From: Oscillospiraceae bacterium
GTDB lineage: Bacteria; Bacillota; Clostridia; Oscillospirales; Oscillospiraceae
NCBI GenBank assembly: GCA_902761635.1
Contig: CACWLG010000016.1
Location: 1-51,846, forward strand
Length of the DNA: 51,846 nt
Direction: 5' to 3'
Shown: in pieces, positions 7,022 through 15,161 of the stretch
How positions within the stretch are numbered: the first letter of the stretch is position 1
How the letters are laid out: every line of letters starts with the position of its first letter
Notes under the pieces: generated by a model
Database searches by the model: none
The model's input: only the letters and a program-made list of their open reading frames with translations
What the model was told of the DNA's origin: nothing
Position numbers and translations under genes: made by a program

Positions 7022-7915
7022 TCAGATCACCTCACTGTAGCTGCCGAGGTAGTGAAACTCCTCGCACACGGAATCGAGCTCGCCCATGAGCTGGAGGAAG
7101 GCAGGCGAATAGATGGAGGTATCCAGATCGAAGTAGAACATGAACTCGAAGTTCCGCTCGGGCATGGGGCGGCTTTCAAGCTTGATGAGGTTGATGCCGA
7201 GGGCGTAGAAGCGGGAGAGGAGCTTGTAGAGGGAGCCGGTCTTGTTCGGCAGCACCAGCATCAGGCTCGTCCGGTCCGCGCCGGGATAGATCTCCGTATG
7301 GCGGGAGAAGCAGATGAAGCGCGTATAGTCGTTGCCCCGGTCCGTCTTGAGGCGGACAGAGCGCACGATGCGAAAATCGTGCTGCATCATGAGGTCATAC
7401 ACCGCGTTGACGGAGCCCGCCGCGCTGTTTTCCACCGGGACCACGCCGTACTGGCACAGGCCCTTCTCGACGGCGGAGAAGACCGCGTCAAAGCTGTTGA
7501 AGCCCAGGATGTTCGGGAGCTTGAAGAGCTTTTCGCAGGCAAAGCGGGACGTGTCCTCCGCTTCTCCCTGGCAGGCCACGGTCGCCATCGGCGGGAAGAG
7601 CTGGGGGGTAGCGTCGATGGCCTCGCGGATCTGCTCGGTCAGGGCGCTCTCCGTTCCGTTCAGACGGTTCTGGCAGCTCCGGCTGAGCTCCATGATGAGG
7701 GAGAAGAGGCTCACGGTATAGTCCTCCATCCCCTCGGGGGATTTCTTCGCCACGTCCAGGAGCTTTTCGCGCTCCCGGGAGCTGTCCAGCACCGGCAGGC
7801 CCTTTTCCTTTTTATACGCGCCGATCTTCGCCGCGATCTCCATGCGGCGGCAGAAGAGCTCCAGCAGCCCGTCGTCCAGGGTGTCCAGCTCTCTCCGGTA
7901 ATCCTGCAGTTCCAT
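7022..7915 (-). CDS. pheA: Chorismate mutase - prephenate dehydratase with shortened dehydratase domain
   Basis: 297 residues. Residues 1-82 are an AroQ-class chorismate mutase ('LDTLDDGLLELFCRRMEIA', 'KKEKGLPVLD'). The dehydratase starts at about 112 ('ATVACQGEAEDTSRFACEKL') with 'YGVVPVENSAAGSVNAVYDL' (156-175). After 'FRIVRSVRL' (181-189) it jumps to 'NDYTRFICFSR' (195-205), the end of a normal dehydratase. About 90-100 residues (the lobe with the HPQ, TaxAA and AIAS-type motifs) are absent. The ACT domain (about 216-295) with 'TGSLY' and the Phe-binding 'ESRP' is intact. The TRF catalytic Thr is kept. Dehydratase activity is therefore uncertain. Start at 7915 after AGGACAGGGG. Spacing to aroC and aroE/K is 2 nt. 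Confidence 0.85.
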   Translation of the reverse strand: MELQDYRRELDTLDDGLLELFCRRMEIAAKIGAYKKEKGLPVLDSSREREKLLDVAKKSPEGMEDYTVSLFSLIMELSRSCQNRLNGTESALTEQIREAIDATPQLFPPMATVACQGEAEDTSRFACEKLFKLPNILGFNSFDAVFSAVEKGLCQYGVVPVENSAAGSVNAVYDLMMQHDFRIVRSVRLKTDRGNDYTRFICFSRHTEIYPGADRTSLMLVLPNKTGSLYKLLSRFYALGINLIKLESRPMPERNFEFMFYFDLDTSIYSPAFLQLMGELDSVCEEFHYLGSYSEVI

Positions 7916-7917
7916 GT

Positions 7918-8984
<1,067 letters not shown>

Positions 8985-8988
<4 letters not shown>

Positions 8989-10244
8989 GGGCTTTGCCTC
9001 CATAGCTGTTCATAGTCCTGCCAGAAGCGGGGGTAGGATTTCTCCACGCACTCACTTCCGAGGACGGTAACGGGCTCTGCGCACACACAGGCCGCCGCCG
9101 CGGCCGACATGGCGATGCGGTGATCGCCCATGGCGTCCACCGTGCCGCCGGTGAGCTGTTTCTTCCCCCGGATCACAAGCCCGTCGGGAAGCTCGGTAAT
9201 GTCCGCGCCGAGGGAGAGGAGCATCCGCGTCGTGCTCATCAGGCGGTCGGACTCCTTGAGGCGCAGGCGCCCGGCGTTCACAATACGGGTCTCCCCCTCC
9301 GCCACCGAGGCCACGACGCTCAGCACCGGGATCAGATCCGGGATGGGCGCGGCGTCGATGGTCAGCGCGCGCAGCTGCTTGCGGCATATCAGGTGTCCGT
9401 CCTCCGTCACGCAGCCCTCCGCGCCGAAGAGGCGCAGGATCTCCCACACGGTCCGGTCCCCCTGGGAGGAGGAATCCAGAAGGCCGGAGACCTGCATCCC
9501 CTCCGGGGACAATGCCCCGATTGCGAGGAAGAAGGCCGCGTTGGACCAGTCCCCCTCCACCCGGGTCTCTCCGGAAAGGCCGCCGCGCTGTCCGCCGGGG
9601 ATACGATAGCGCTGCTCTTCTTTTTCAAACCGCAGGCCAGCAAGGCGCAGGGCGTCCTCCGTCATGGTGACGTAGGAGGCAGACTCCAGCTTTCCGCTTA
9701 CGCTGAGGCGGCTTTCGCCGTTTACATGCGGCAGGGCCATCAGAAGGCCCGAAATATACTGGGAGGAGACATTGCCCGGGAGGCTCCAGTCCCCGGGCTG
9801 AAGCTGCCCGCTGCAAAGCAGGCGCGCCCCGTCCTCCCGGAATCTCATGCCGTGGGCCAAAAGCTCCGCGTCCAGCGGGGCCAGAGGGCGCTGCGGCAGG
9901 CGGCCTTCCCGGTGGAAGACGGCCTCGGCCCCCAGTGCTCCCACCACCGGCAGCAGAAAACGCAGGGTCGAACCGCTCTCCCCGCAGGGCAGGACGCGGG
10001 AGCCGGTCGGTACCTCCCGGATCGGTCGGACGCGAAGGACGCCCTGCTCCGTCTCCCGGATCTCGGCGCCGAGGGAATTGAGGCAGGCAATCGTCGCGGC
10101 GATGTCCTTCGAGATCCCGTCACAGCGGATCACGCAGTCGTCCCCGCCGAGGGCGGCGCAGATGAGAAGGCGGTGGGCCTGGGACTTGGAGGCCGGGATG
10201 CGCACGCAGCCCGCGCGCGGCCCCGGTAAAATGTCAACTGTCAT
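8985..10244 (-). CDS. aroA: 3-phosphoshikimate 1-carboxyvinyltransferase (EPSP synthase)
   Basis: 419 residues, full length. Joins PEP to shikimate-3-phosphate. Motifs in order: 'PASKSQAHRLLICAAL' (17-32, substrate Lys and Ser), 'LPCGESGSTLRFLLPV' (about 84-99), 'NVSSQYISGLLMALP' (about 158-172), 'GDWSNAAFFLAIGAL', 'IPDLIPVLSVVAS' (catalytic Asp), 'RLKESDRL' and 'GDHRIAMSAAAAACV'. The glycine loop reads LPCGESGST rather than the plant/class I LFLGNAGTA type, as in Gram-positive class II-like enzymes. It overlaps aroB and aroC by 4 nt each. Confidence 0.95.
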
Positions 10245-11299
10245 CTCACGCCTCCCAGCAGCAAAAGCTCTCTGACCTCAGCAAGCGGCATGGCCTCGAT
10301 GCGGCAGCGGCCGATATCCTCCGGGATCACCAGATGCATAGTGCTCCCGCTGCGCTTCTTATCCGTGCCGAGGGCGGCAAAGAGCTCGTCCGCGCTGCAG
10401 TCCGTCCCCGTGGGCAGGCCAAAGCGTTCGAGCAGGGCAAGCAGGCGCTCAAGCGCCTCGGGCGGGCAGTCCCCGCGCTTCACCGCCGCGCGGGTGATGA
10501 GGGCCATGCCGATGGCGACGGCCTGCCCGTGCAGGATGGTGAAGCGGCTGCAGGCCTCCACCGCGTGGCCGAAGGAGTGGCCCAGGTTCAGGATCTGGCG
10601 ACGGCCCCGGTCAAACTCGTCCTCGCCCACAATGTCCCGCTTCATCTCCACGCAGGTGCATATCACGTCCTCCAGACGGTCCTTCACCCCGTGCTGTTCG
10701 AGGCTTTCAAAAAACGCGGCGCTGCCAAGCATGCCGTATTTCACGACCTCGGCGATGCCGCAGCGCAGCTCCTCCTCCGGCAGGGTTTTCATCAGCTCGG
10801 GGTCGCAGAGCACCGCGGCGGGCTGCCAGAAGGCGCCCACCTGGTTTTTCCCGGTGGGCAGATCCACCGCCGTCTTGCCGCCCACGGAGGAATCCACCGC
10901 TGCCAGCAGCGTCGTCGGCACCTGGACAAAGTCTATGCCCCGCTGGTAGGTCGCGGCGGCAAAGCCTGTGAGATCGCCCGTGACGCCGCCGCCGAGGGCG
11001 ATGAGCACATCCGTGCGCGTGAGGCGGTTTTCCGACAGGAAGCGCAGCAGGGCCCCGTAGGTCTCGAGGGTCTTGTGCTGCTCCCCGTGGGGGATGACAT
11101 AGGTCAGGGTGCGAAGGCCGGATGCCTCCAGGGAAGCCGCGGCCCGCGCCCCATAGAGGGGAAAGACGCGGTCCCCGGCGATGACGACGGCGGTCTGCGC
11201 CTTCGTGGCGGCCCGCACGACTTCGCCGAGGCGGTCCAAAAGTCCGCGCCCGATGAGCACGTCGTATTCTCTCGATGCCGAGACCTGTACCGTCGTCAC
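10241..11299 (-). CDS. aroB: 3-dehydroquinate synthase
   Basis: 352 residues, full length. Cyclises DAHP to 3-dehydroquinate using NAD and a divalent metal, the second step. Signature stretches: 'VIPHGEQHKTLETYGALL' (NAD/DAHP binding, about 68-85), 'ALGGGVTGDLTGFAAATYQRG' (101-121), 'VPTTLLAAVDSSVGGKTAVD' (about 126-145), 'GAFWQPAAVLCD', 'CGIAEVVKYG', and metal-binding 'LNLGHSFGHAVE'. It overlaps tyrA upstream and aroA downstream by 4 nt. Confidence 0.95.
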   Translation of the reverse strand: MTTVQVSASREYDVLIGRGLLDRLGEVVRAATKAQTAVVIAGDRVFPLYGARAAASLEASGLRTLTYVIPHGEQHKTLETYGALLRFLSENRLTRTDVLIALGGGVTGDLTGFAAATYQRGIDFVQVPTTLLAAVDSSVGGKTAVDLPTGKNQVGAFWQPAAVLCDPELMKTLPEEELRCGIAEVVKYGMLGSAAFFESLEQHGVKDRLEDVICTCVEMKRDIVGEDEFDRGRRQILNLGHSFGHAVEACSRFTILHGQAVAIGMALITRAAVKRGDCPPEALERLLALLERFGLPTGTDCSADELFAALGTDKKRSGSTMHLVIPEDIGRCRIEAMPLAEVRELLLLGGVR

Positions 11300-12129
11300 C
11301 GGCCGTCAACCTCCTCCTTGCGTCTGCGGCCCTCGTCCAGCAGGCGCACAAGCTCTTCCCTGTCGCCCCGCTCAAGGGCATCCTTGTATGTGTTCAGGTT
11401 CCCGATCAGGGTGTCAAGCTCAAAGAGCAGGCAGTCCCGGTTCTCCAGGAAGAGCTCGGCCCACATGGTGGGGTTCAGGCCCGCCACGCGGGTCAGATCC
11501 TCATAGCTGTCGGCGGAGAAGCCCTTGTGCTCTCCGGCCGTGGGGCTCTTGATATAGGCGTTGGAGACCACGTGCGCCATCTGGGAGGTATAGGCGATCA
11601 TGGCGTCGTGCTTATCGGCGGTGGTGACGGAGACGCGCGCAAAGCCCGCCGGTGCAAGCACCCGCTTGACACGCGCGAGAAACTCGATGTCGTCATACAC
11701 GGGCGGCACGATCACCATGGGCGCGCCACAGAACATGTCGGGCTTTGCGTATTTATAGCCCGCGTACTGTGTGCCCGCCATGGGGTGGCCGCCGACATAG
11801 GTAAAGCCCTCCCTTTCCGCGAGGGGGAAGAGGGCCGCGCACACCACGCGCTTGGTGGCGCAGCAGTCCACGACCAGGGGCTTCGGCCCGATGTGGGGGC
11901 CCATCTCCGTCACCCAGGCGATCGCCGCCTCCGGGGGCAGGCAGACCAGCACCAGGTCACAGTCCGCGATGTTCTCCTTGGTCAGCTCCCCGTCCACTTC
12001 CCCGCTCATGAGGGCAAAGTCCAGCACGGCGCGGGTGCGGTTGCAGGCGAGGACTTTATGCCCCGCCTCATGCCAGGCCTTGGCAAAGGAGCCGCCGATG
12101 AGCCCCAGGCCCGCGATGCCGACCGTCAT
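11296..12129 (-). CDS. tyrA: Prephenate dehydrogenase
   Basis: 277 residues. Oxidatively decarboxylates prephenate to 4-hydroxyphenylpyruvate, the Tyr branch. The N-terminal Rossmann motif is 'GIAGLGLIGGS' (4-14); the catalytic region has 'YVGGHPMAGTQYAGY' (His) and 'GFSADSYEDLTRVAGLNP'. There is no C-terminal ACT domain, so Tyr feedback at the protein level is not expected from this gene alone; control may lie in the leader attenuator and in the DAHP synthase. It overlaps aroF and aroB by 4 nt. Confidence 0.93.
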   Translation of the reverse strand: MTVGIAGLGLIGGSFAKAWHEAGHKVLACNRTRAVLDFALMSGEVDGELTKENIADCDLVLVCLPPEAAIAWVTEMGPHIGPKPLVVDCCATKRVVCAALFPLAEREGFTYVGGHPMAGTQYAGYKYAKPDMFCGAPMVIVPPVYDDIEFLARVKRVLAPAGFARVSVTTADKHDAMIAYTSQMAHVVSNAYIKSPTAGEHKGFSADSYEDLTRVAGLNPTMWAELFLENRDCLLFELDTLIGNLNTYKDALERGDREELVRLLDEGRRRKEEVDGR

Positions 12130-13130
12130 TGTGCCACGACCTTTCTGATCTCCAATACCTTGGCCGCGAGCTTCTCATACTCCTCCGGCCGCAGGGACTG
12201 GGCCCCGTCGCAGAGGGCATGGACAGGATCGTTGTGCACCTCGATAATGAGGCCGTCCGCTCCGCCCGCCGTGGCTGCCAGCGCCATGGGGGGCACCATG
12301 CGGGCAATGCCGGTGGCATGGCTCGGGTCGACGATGACGGGCAGATGGGTCAGCTCGTGCAGCATGGGCACGGCCGCAAGATCGAGGGTGTTGCGCATGT
12401 AGTCGGAGAAGGTGCGGATGCCGCGCTCGCAGAGGATGACGCGCTCGTTGCCGCTTGCCATGATGTATTCCGCGCTCATCAGGAGCTCCTTGAGGGTGTT
12501 GGCAAGGCCGCGCTTTAAGAGGATGGGCTTATCGAGCTTTCCAAGCTCGCGCAGCAGGTCGAAGTTCTGCATGTTGCGCGCGCCGACCTGGATCACGTCC
12601 ACGTCCTCGAAGAGGGGGATGTCCATGATGTTCATGAGCTCCGTCACGATGGGAAGCCCGGTCTCGGCCCGGGCGATCTTCAAAAGCTCCAGCCCCTCGG
12701 CCTTCAGGCCCGCGAAGTCATAGGGAGAGGTGCGGGGCTTGAACGCGCCGCCGCGCAGGAGATTCGCGCCCGCCGCCTTGACGGCCCTGGCGACCGTGAC
12801 GATCTGCTCCTCCGTCTCCACGGAGCAGGGGCCCGCGATCATGGCGAAGTGGCCGCCGCCGATCTTCACATCCCCAACCTCGACCACGAGATCGTCCGGG
12901 TGGAATTTCCGGTTGCAGCACTTGAAGGGTTCGGACACGCGCTTGACGGAGTCGACAATGTCGAGGCTTTCCACCAGATCCATGTCCACCCAGCTTGTAT
13001 CCCCGATCAGGCCGATGACGGTCTGGTACTCCCCGTCGGAGACGTGGATGGTCAGGCCCATCTTTCTGAGCCAGGCAATGAGCTGCTCCTTCTTTTCCTG
13101 CGGTACATTATGCTTGAGAATGACGATCAT
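12126..13130 (-). CDS. aroF: DAHP synthase, type I-beta
   Basis: 334 residues. Condenses PEP and erythrose-4-phosphate, the committed step. Residues 1-68 form the ferredoxin-like N-terminal domain of the I-beta subgroup ('MIVILKHNVPQEKKEQLIAW'); the barrel starts at about 85 with 'FAMIAGPCSVETEEQI' and 'LLRGGAFKPRTSPYDF', then 'VQVGARNMQNFDLLRELG', 'KPILLKRG' and 'VIVDPSHATGI' carry the metal and substrate ligands. It is the first structural gene of the operon, after a 210-nt leader that holds a Tyr/Phe-rich leader peptide and a terminator. Confidence 0.95.
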   Translation of the reverse strand: MIVILKHNVPQEKKEQLIAWLRKMGLTIHVSDGEYQTVIGLIGDTSWVDMDLVESLDIVDSVKRVSEPFKCCNRKFHPDDLVVEVGDVKIGGGHFAMIAGPCSVETEEQIVTVARAVKAAGANLLRGGAFKPRTSPYDFAGLKAEGLELLKIARAETGLPIVTELMNIMDIPLFEDVDVIQVGARNMQNFDLLRELGKLDKPILLKRGLANTLKELLMSAEYIMASGNERVILCERGIRTFSDYMRNTLDLAAVPMLHELTHLPVIVDPSHATGIARMVPPMALAATAGGADGLIIEVHNDPVHALCDGAQSLRPEEYEKLAAKVLEIRKVVAQ

Positions 13131-13179
13131 GCTTGTTCCCTCCGTAGTTTCTTTCTGTAATCACACGGGCTCACCGCCC

Positions 13180-13216
13180 AAAAAGAAATGCCGCACAGGG
13201 TCAACCTGTGCGGCAT
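13180..13216 (-). terminator. Attenuator terminator in the aro leader
   Basis: Perfect 12-bp GC-rich stem, ATGCCGCACAGG (13216-13205) and CCTGTGCGGCAT (13199-13188) with a 5-nt loop, followed on the minus strand by TTTCTTTT (13187-13180). It lies 50 nt before the aroF start and downstream of the aro promoter, so readthrough is required for operon expression. Confidence 0.88.
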
Positions 13217-13259
13217 GATAAAGCGGATTGTCAGCTTTTTCGTGCACCACAAATTACCC

Positions 13260-13313
13260 TTACCGTTCAAAAACAGTAAAGTAATAGTATGCGGTATAGA
13301 GAAAAGCCTTCAT
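13260..13313 (-). CDS. Aro operon leader peptide (attenuation), Tyr/Phe-rich
   Basis: A 17-codon frame encodes MKAFLYTAYYYFTVFER, then TAA. Seven of 17 codons are Tyr (4) or Phe (3), including a Tyr-Tyr-Tyr-Phe run at codons 9-12. The ATG is about 27 nt after the expected transcription start; AAAGG lies 11 nt upstream as a modest SD. The peptide precedes the terminator at 13180-13216 and the aro genes. This matches leader peptides of translation-coupled attenuators such as trpL/pheL: low charged tRNA-Tyr or tRNA-Phe would stall the ribosome and favour an alternative fold. The frame and codons are direct observations; the mechanism is inferred. Confidence 0.82.
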   Translation of the reverse strand: MKAFLYTAYYYFTVFER

Positions 13314-13346
13314 AGTTCCGGTGACCTTTCTATTAACAGTAGCTAA

Positions 13347-13375
13347 AATATAACGCATTAAAGCGCTGATGTCAA
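13347..13375 (-). promoter_or_regulatory. Aro operon promoter
   Basis: On the minus strand TTGACA (13375-13370), exactly 17 bp, then TATATT (13352-13347). The inferred start near 13340 gives a leader of about 210 nt. Confidence 0.85.
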
Positions 13376-13445
13376 TTGAGAATACTTCACAAAATCAGCG
13401 CGGCTGCGGGCGCGGGACTTGTACGGCATTCCGCATCAGCCGCTT

Positions 13446-13748
13446 TTATTCTGGCTTCTCTTCCTCCGCCGCCGAATGCGTGTCCGGCTCAGCGGGGGTC
13501 TCGGGCGGCGTGTCGGGCTGTGCGGAAGTCCTGAGCGGCGCGTCCGGATCTGCGCCGCCGGGATCGCCCTGCTGCCGGTTAAAGAGCAGCGCCCAGGCGG
13601 CGACGCCGATCACAAGCCCGAGCATGAGCCCCGTGTTCATATTGTCCATGAGCTTCCCGATCACCGTCCCGATGGCCGCGCCGATCACGATGGCAAGGCT
13701 CAGTCCCTTTGTGCCCCGGTATTGGGGCTGTCCGTTGTTCTGTTCCAT
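13446..13748 (-). CDS. Small membrane protein, unknown function
   Basis: A 100-residue protein. After a short polar N-terminus there are two adjacent hydrophobic helices ('LSLAIVIGAAIGTVIGKLM' about 16-34 and 'GLMLGLVIGVAAWALLF' about 40-56) rich in small residues at glycine-zipper spacing. A disordered acidic, Pro-rich tail (about 60-100) follows. No known domain is recognised. The ATG follows AACGAAAGGAACCGTC. It is probably a small membrane-anchored protein with a cytosolic or external tail. The gene starts right at the edge of a 14-bp repeat array that fills its upstream region, so its promoter may lie within or beyond that array. Confidence 0.65.
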   Translation of the reverse strand: MEQNNGQPQYRGTKGLSLAIVIGAAIGTVIGKLMDNMNTGLMLGLVIGVAAWALLFNRQQGDPGGADPDAPLRTSAQPDTPPETPAEPDTHSAAEEEKPE

Positions 13749-13762
13749 GACGGTTCCTTTCG

Positions 13763-13846
13763 TTATGTTAACTGTTTTATGTTGTTTATTTTATGTTTAT
13801 TGCGTTATGATTACTATTTTATGTATATTGTTTTATGTTTTCTCAC
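13763..13846 (+). repeat. 14-bp phased TTATG repeat array A, left part
   Basis: Six units whose TTATG cores start at 13763, 13777, 13791, 13805, 13819 and 13833, spaced by exactly 14 bp; the first reads TTATGTTAAC. Bases between cores vary. It is AT-rich in a GC-rich genome. The array continues at 14034 after a GC-rich insertion. Confidence 0.85.
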
Positions 13847-13902
13847 ACCGCGCCATAGTTCACGGCTTCGTCCGGGCGCATGCGATTAACGGAGGTTCCG
13901 CC

Positions 13903-14022
13903 GCGCGGGTCGATCTGGGGATCGACCCCTGCGGGGTATGCGGCAGGCTGCACGGCGTAGGGATCGACCCCTGCGGGGTATGCGGGGTGCACGGCGTAGG
14001 GGCCGACGCCCTCGGCGGGAAA
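13903..14022. repeat. GC-rich REP-like block interrupting array A
   Basis: Two near-direct copies of a module containing GGATCGACCCCTGCGGGG, then TATGCGG...TGCACGGCGTAGG (about 13918-13960 and 13961-13999), flanked by a GGGTCGATC/GATCGACCC palindrome (13908-13927) and ending in GGGGCCGACGCCCTCGGCGG. An inverted relative lies at 28237-28261. No gene is supported here. Confidence 0.7.
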
Positions 14023-14033
14023 TCGATGGTGTC

Positions 14034-14089
14034 TTATGTTGCCTTTTTTATGTTACTGATATTATGTTACCTATATTATGTCAATAAAC
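14034..14089 (+). repeat. 14-bp phased TTATG repeat array A, right part
   Basis: Four units, TTATG at 14034, 14048, 14062 and 14076, again exactly 14 bp apart. The last unit contains the stop codon of the next minus-strand gene (14081-14083). Confidence 0.85.
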
Positions 14090-14314
14090 CGTTTTGATCG
14101 CTGCCTCCTCCACCCGATAGAGGCGGCAGAAGGTTTTGAGATCCTCCTCTGTGCGCAGGAGCATGAGCTCATGCAGCCTGCCGCTCTCTCTTTCGCGCAT
14201 GCAGGCCACGCGCTCCCCGGTGCAGATGCTGGCGCGGATGACCGGCTCGAAGCGCTCGGGATCAAAGCGTGTGACCTCGGGGTCCGGCTCTCTCTTTCTT
14301 CCGAAAAGCTTCAT
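14081..14314 (-). CDS. Conserved small protein, unknown function
   Basis: A 77-residue soluble protein beginning MKLFGRKREPDPEVTRFDPE. The sequence 'EPVIRASICTGERVACMRE...LHELMLLRTEEDLKTFCRLY' resembles a small conserved Oscillospiraceae family that I recall being labelled 'aspartate dehydrogenase' in databases without justification; 77 residues is far too short for that enzyme. The start at 14314 follows GGAAGGAGTGTACAGC. It ends 16 nt from the start of the next downstream repeat-laden gap and begins 16 nt after the methyltransferase stop, so the two are probably one operon. Its stop codon lies in a 14-bp repeat unit. Confidence 0.65.
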   Translation of the reverse strand: MKLFGRKREPDPEVTRFDPERFEPVIRASICTGERVACMRERESGRLHELMLLRTEEDLKTFCRLYRVEEAAIKTVY

Positions 14315-14330
14315 GCTGTACACTCCTTCC

Positions 14331-15002
14331 TTACCAGATACCGGGGATGAGACGGTACCTGACCTTTTGCTTATAGTCCGGATAGCCCTTGAGCTCCCGC
14401 TCGAGCAGGGCCTCCTCTCCCCGGATGCGCGCAGCAATGAGCGGCAGATAGCCCAGCATGAGGGCAAAGGCGTAAAGCGAGCCGAGGATCAGCGGCATGG
14501 AGAGAAAGAGCAGCAGGGTCGCCAGATACATCGGATGGCGCACGACGCCGTAAAGGCCGGTGTCCACCACGCGCTGCCCCGCCTGCACCTCCACCGTCCG
14601 GGAGAGGTATTCGTTTTCCCGCAGCACCTCGGCATAGAGGGCGTAGCCCAGCAGGAACACCCCGGCAAAAACCAGGCAGGACCAGCGCGGCAGCATGAAC
14701 CAGCCGAAGCGCCAGCCGAGGCCCGCGATCACGAAGGCCGCTGTAAAGAGAAGCCCGCTCCGGGCAAGGACGCTCTTCTGCTCACCCTCCCGCTCCTTCG
14801 CGTTCAGGCGGCGGCGCAGAAGCGCCGGGGCTTTGACAAGCAGCGCCAGCCCCACAAGGAGCATCGGGACAAACAGCACCGCCATCAGAAGCCAGCCGTT
14901 CCAGAAACGCAGCGAGCCCGCCGGGAGAAAGATCAAAAGCCCCGTCACCAGCACACCGAGCACATACTTTTCAAGCCCCTGCAGCAAAAGCTTTGTGTCC
15001 AT
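14331..15002 (-). CDS. Isoprenylcysteine carboxyl methyltransferase-family membrane protein
   Basis: 223 residues with about five membrane helices. The C-terminal half holds the family's SAM-binding core: 'VVDTGLYGVVRHPMYLATLLLFLSMPL' (about 145-171), with the RHP-Y motif, then an E-x(n)-E pair ('EEALLERELKGYPDYKQKV') and a terminal 'RYRLIPGIW'. The fold is shared by ICMT and phospholipid methyltransferases. Bacteria lack prenylated CaaX proteins, so the substrate here is unknown. It lies in the membrane. Upstream is a complete 14-bp repeat array; downstream is the 77-residue gene. Confidence 0.8.
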   Translation of the reverse strand: MDTKLLLQGLEKYVLGVLVTGLLIFLPAGSLRFWNGWLLMAVLFVPMLLVGLALLVKAPALLRRRLNAKEREGEQKSVLARSGLLFTAAFVIAGLGWRFGWFMLPRWSCLVFAGVFLLGYALYAEVLRENEYLSRTVEVQAGQRVVDTGLYGVVRHPMYLATLLLFLSMPLILGSLYAFALMLGYLPLIAARIRGEEALLERELKGYPDYKQKVRYRLIPGIW

Positions 15003-15019
15003 CCTCCTCGCCTCCTTTG

Positions 15020-15161
15020 TTTACATAATTTTATTTACTTAATATTCTTTACATATTTCAATTGACGTAATGTTCTTTACCGTAATTCTATTCACCATAA
15101 TTTATTATCCATAACTCTGTTAACAGAATATCGTTTACGGAATATTGTTGACGCAGCATTA
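15020..15161 (-). repeat. 14-bp phased repeat array B
   Basis: About ten degenerate units with a core TT(T/G/A/C)AC starting at 15020, 15034, 15048, 15062, 15076, 15091, 15105 (TTATC), 15120, 15134 and 15148, that is steps of 14 with two of 15. The first reads GTTTACATAA, the reverse complement of the array A motif. It fills the whole gap between the GNAT stop (15159) and the methyltransferase start (15002). Confidence 0.85.

Noticed and set aside
13217-13340. T-box riboswitch in the aro leader
   Set aside because: No AGGGTGGNACCGCG antiterminator or stem I specifier loop is visible; the leader peptide explains the layout better.
13763-14089. CRISPR array
   Set aside because: Units are only 14 bp with a 5-6 bp conserved core; no repeat-spacer structure of 25-40 bp and no cas genes.
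13369-14097. Long plus-strand frame (242 codons) opposite the small membrane protein and repeats
   Set aside because: It runs through the REP block and both 14-bp arrays, with low-complexity product and no SD; a shadow of the minus-strand gene.
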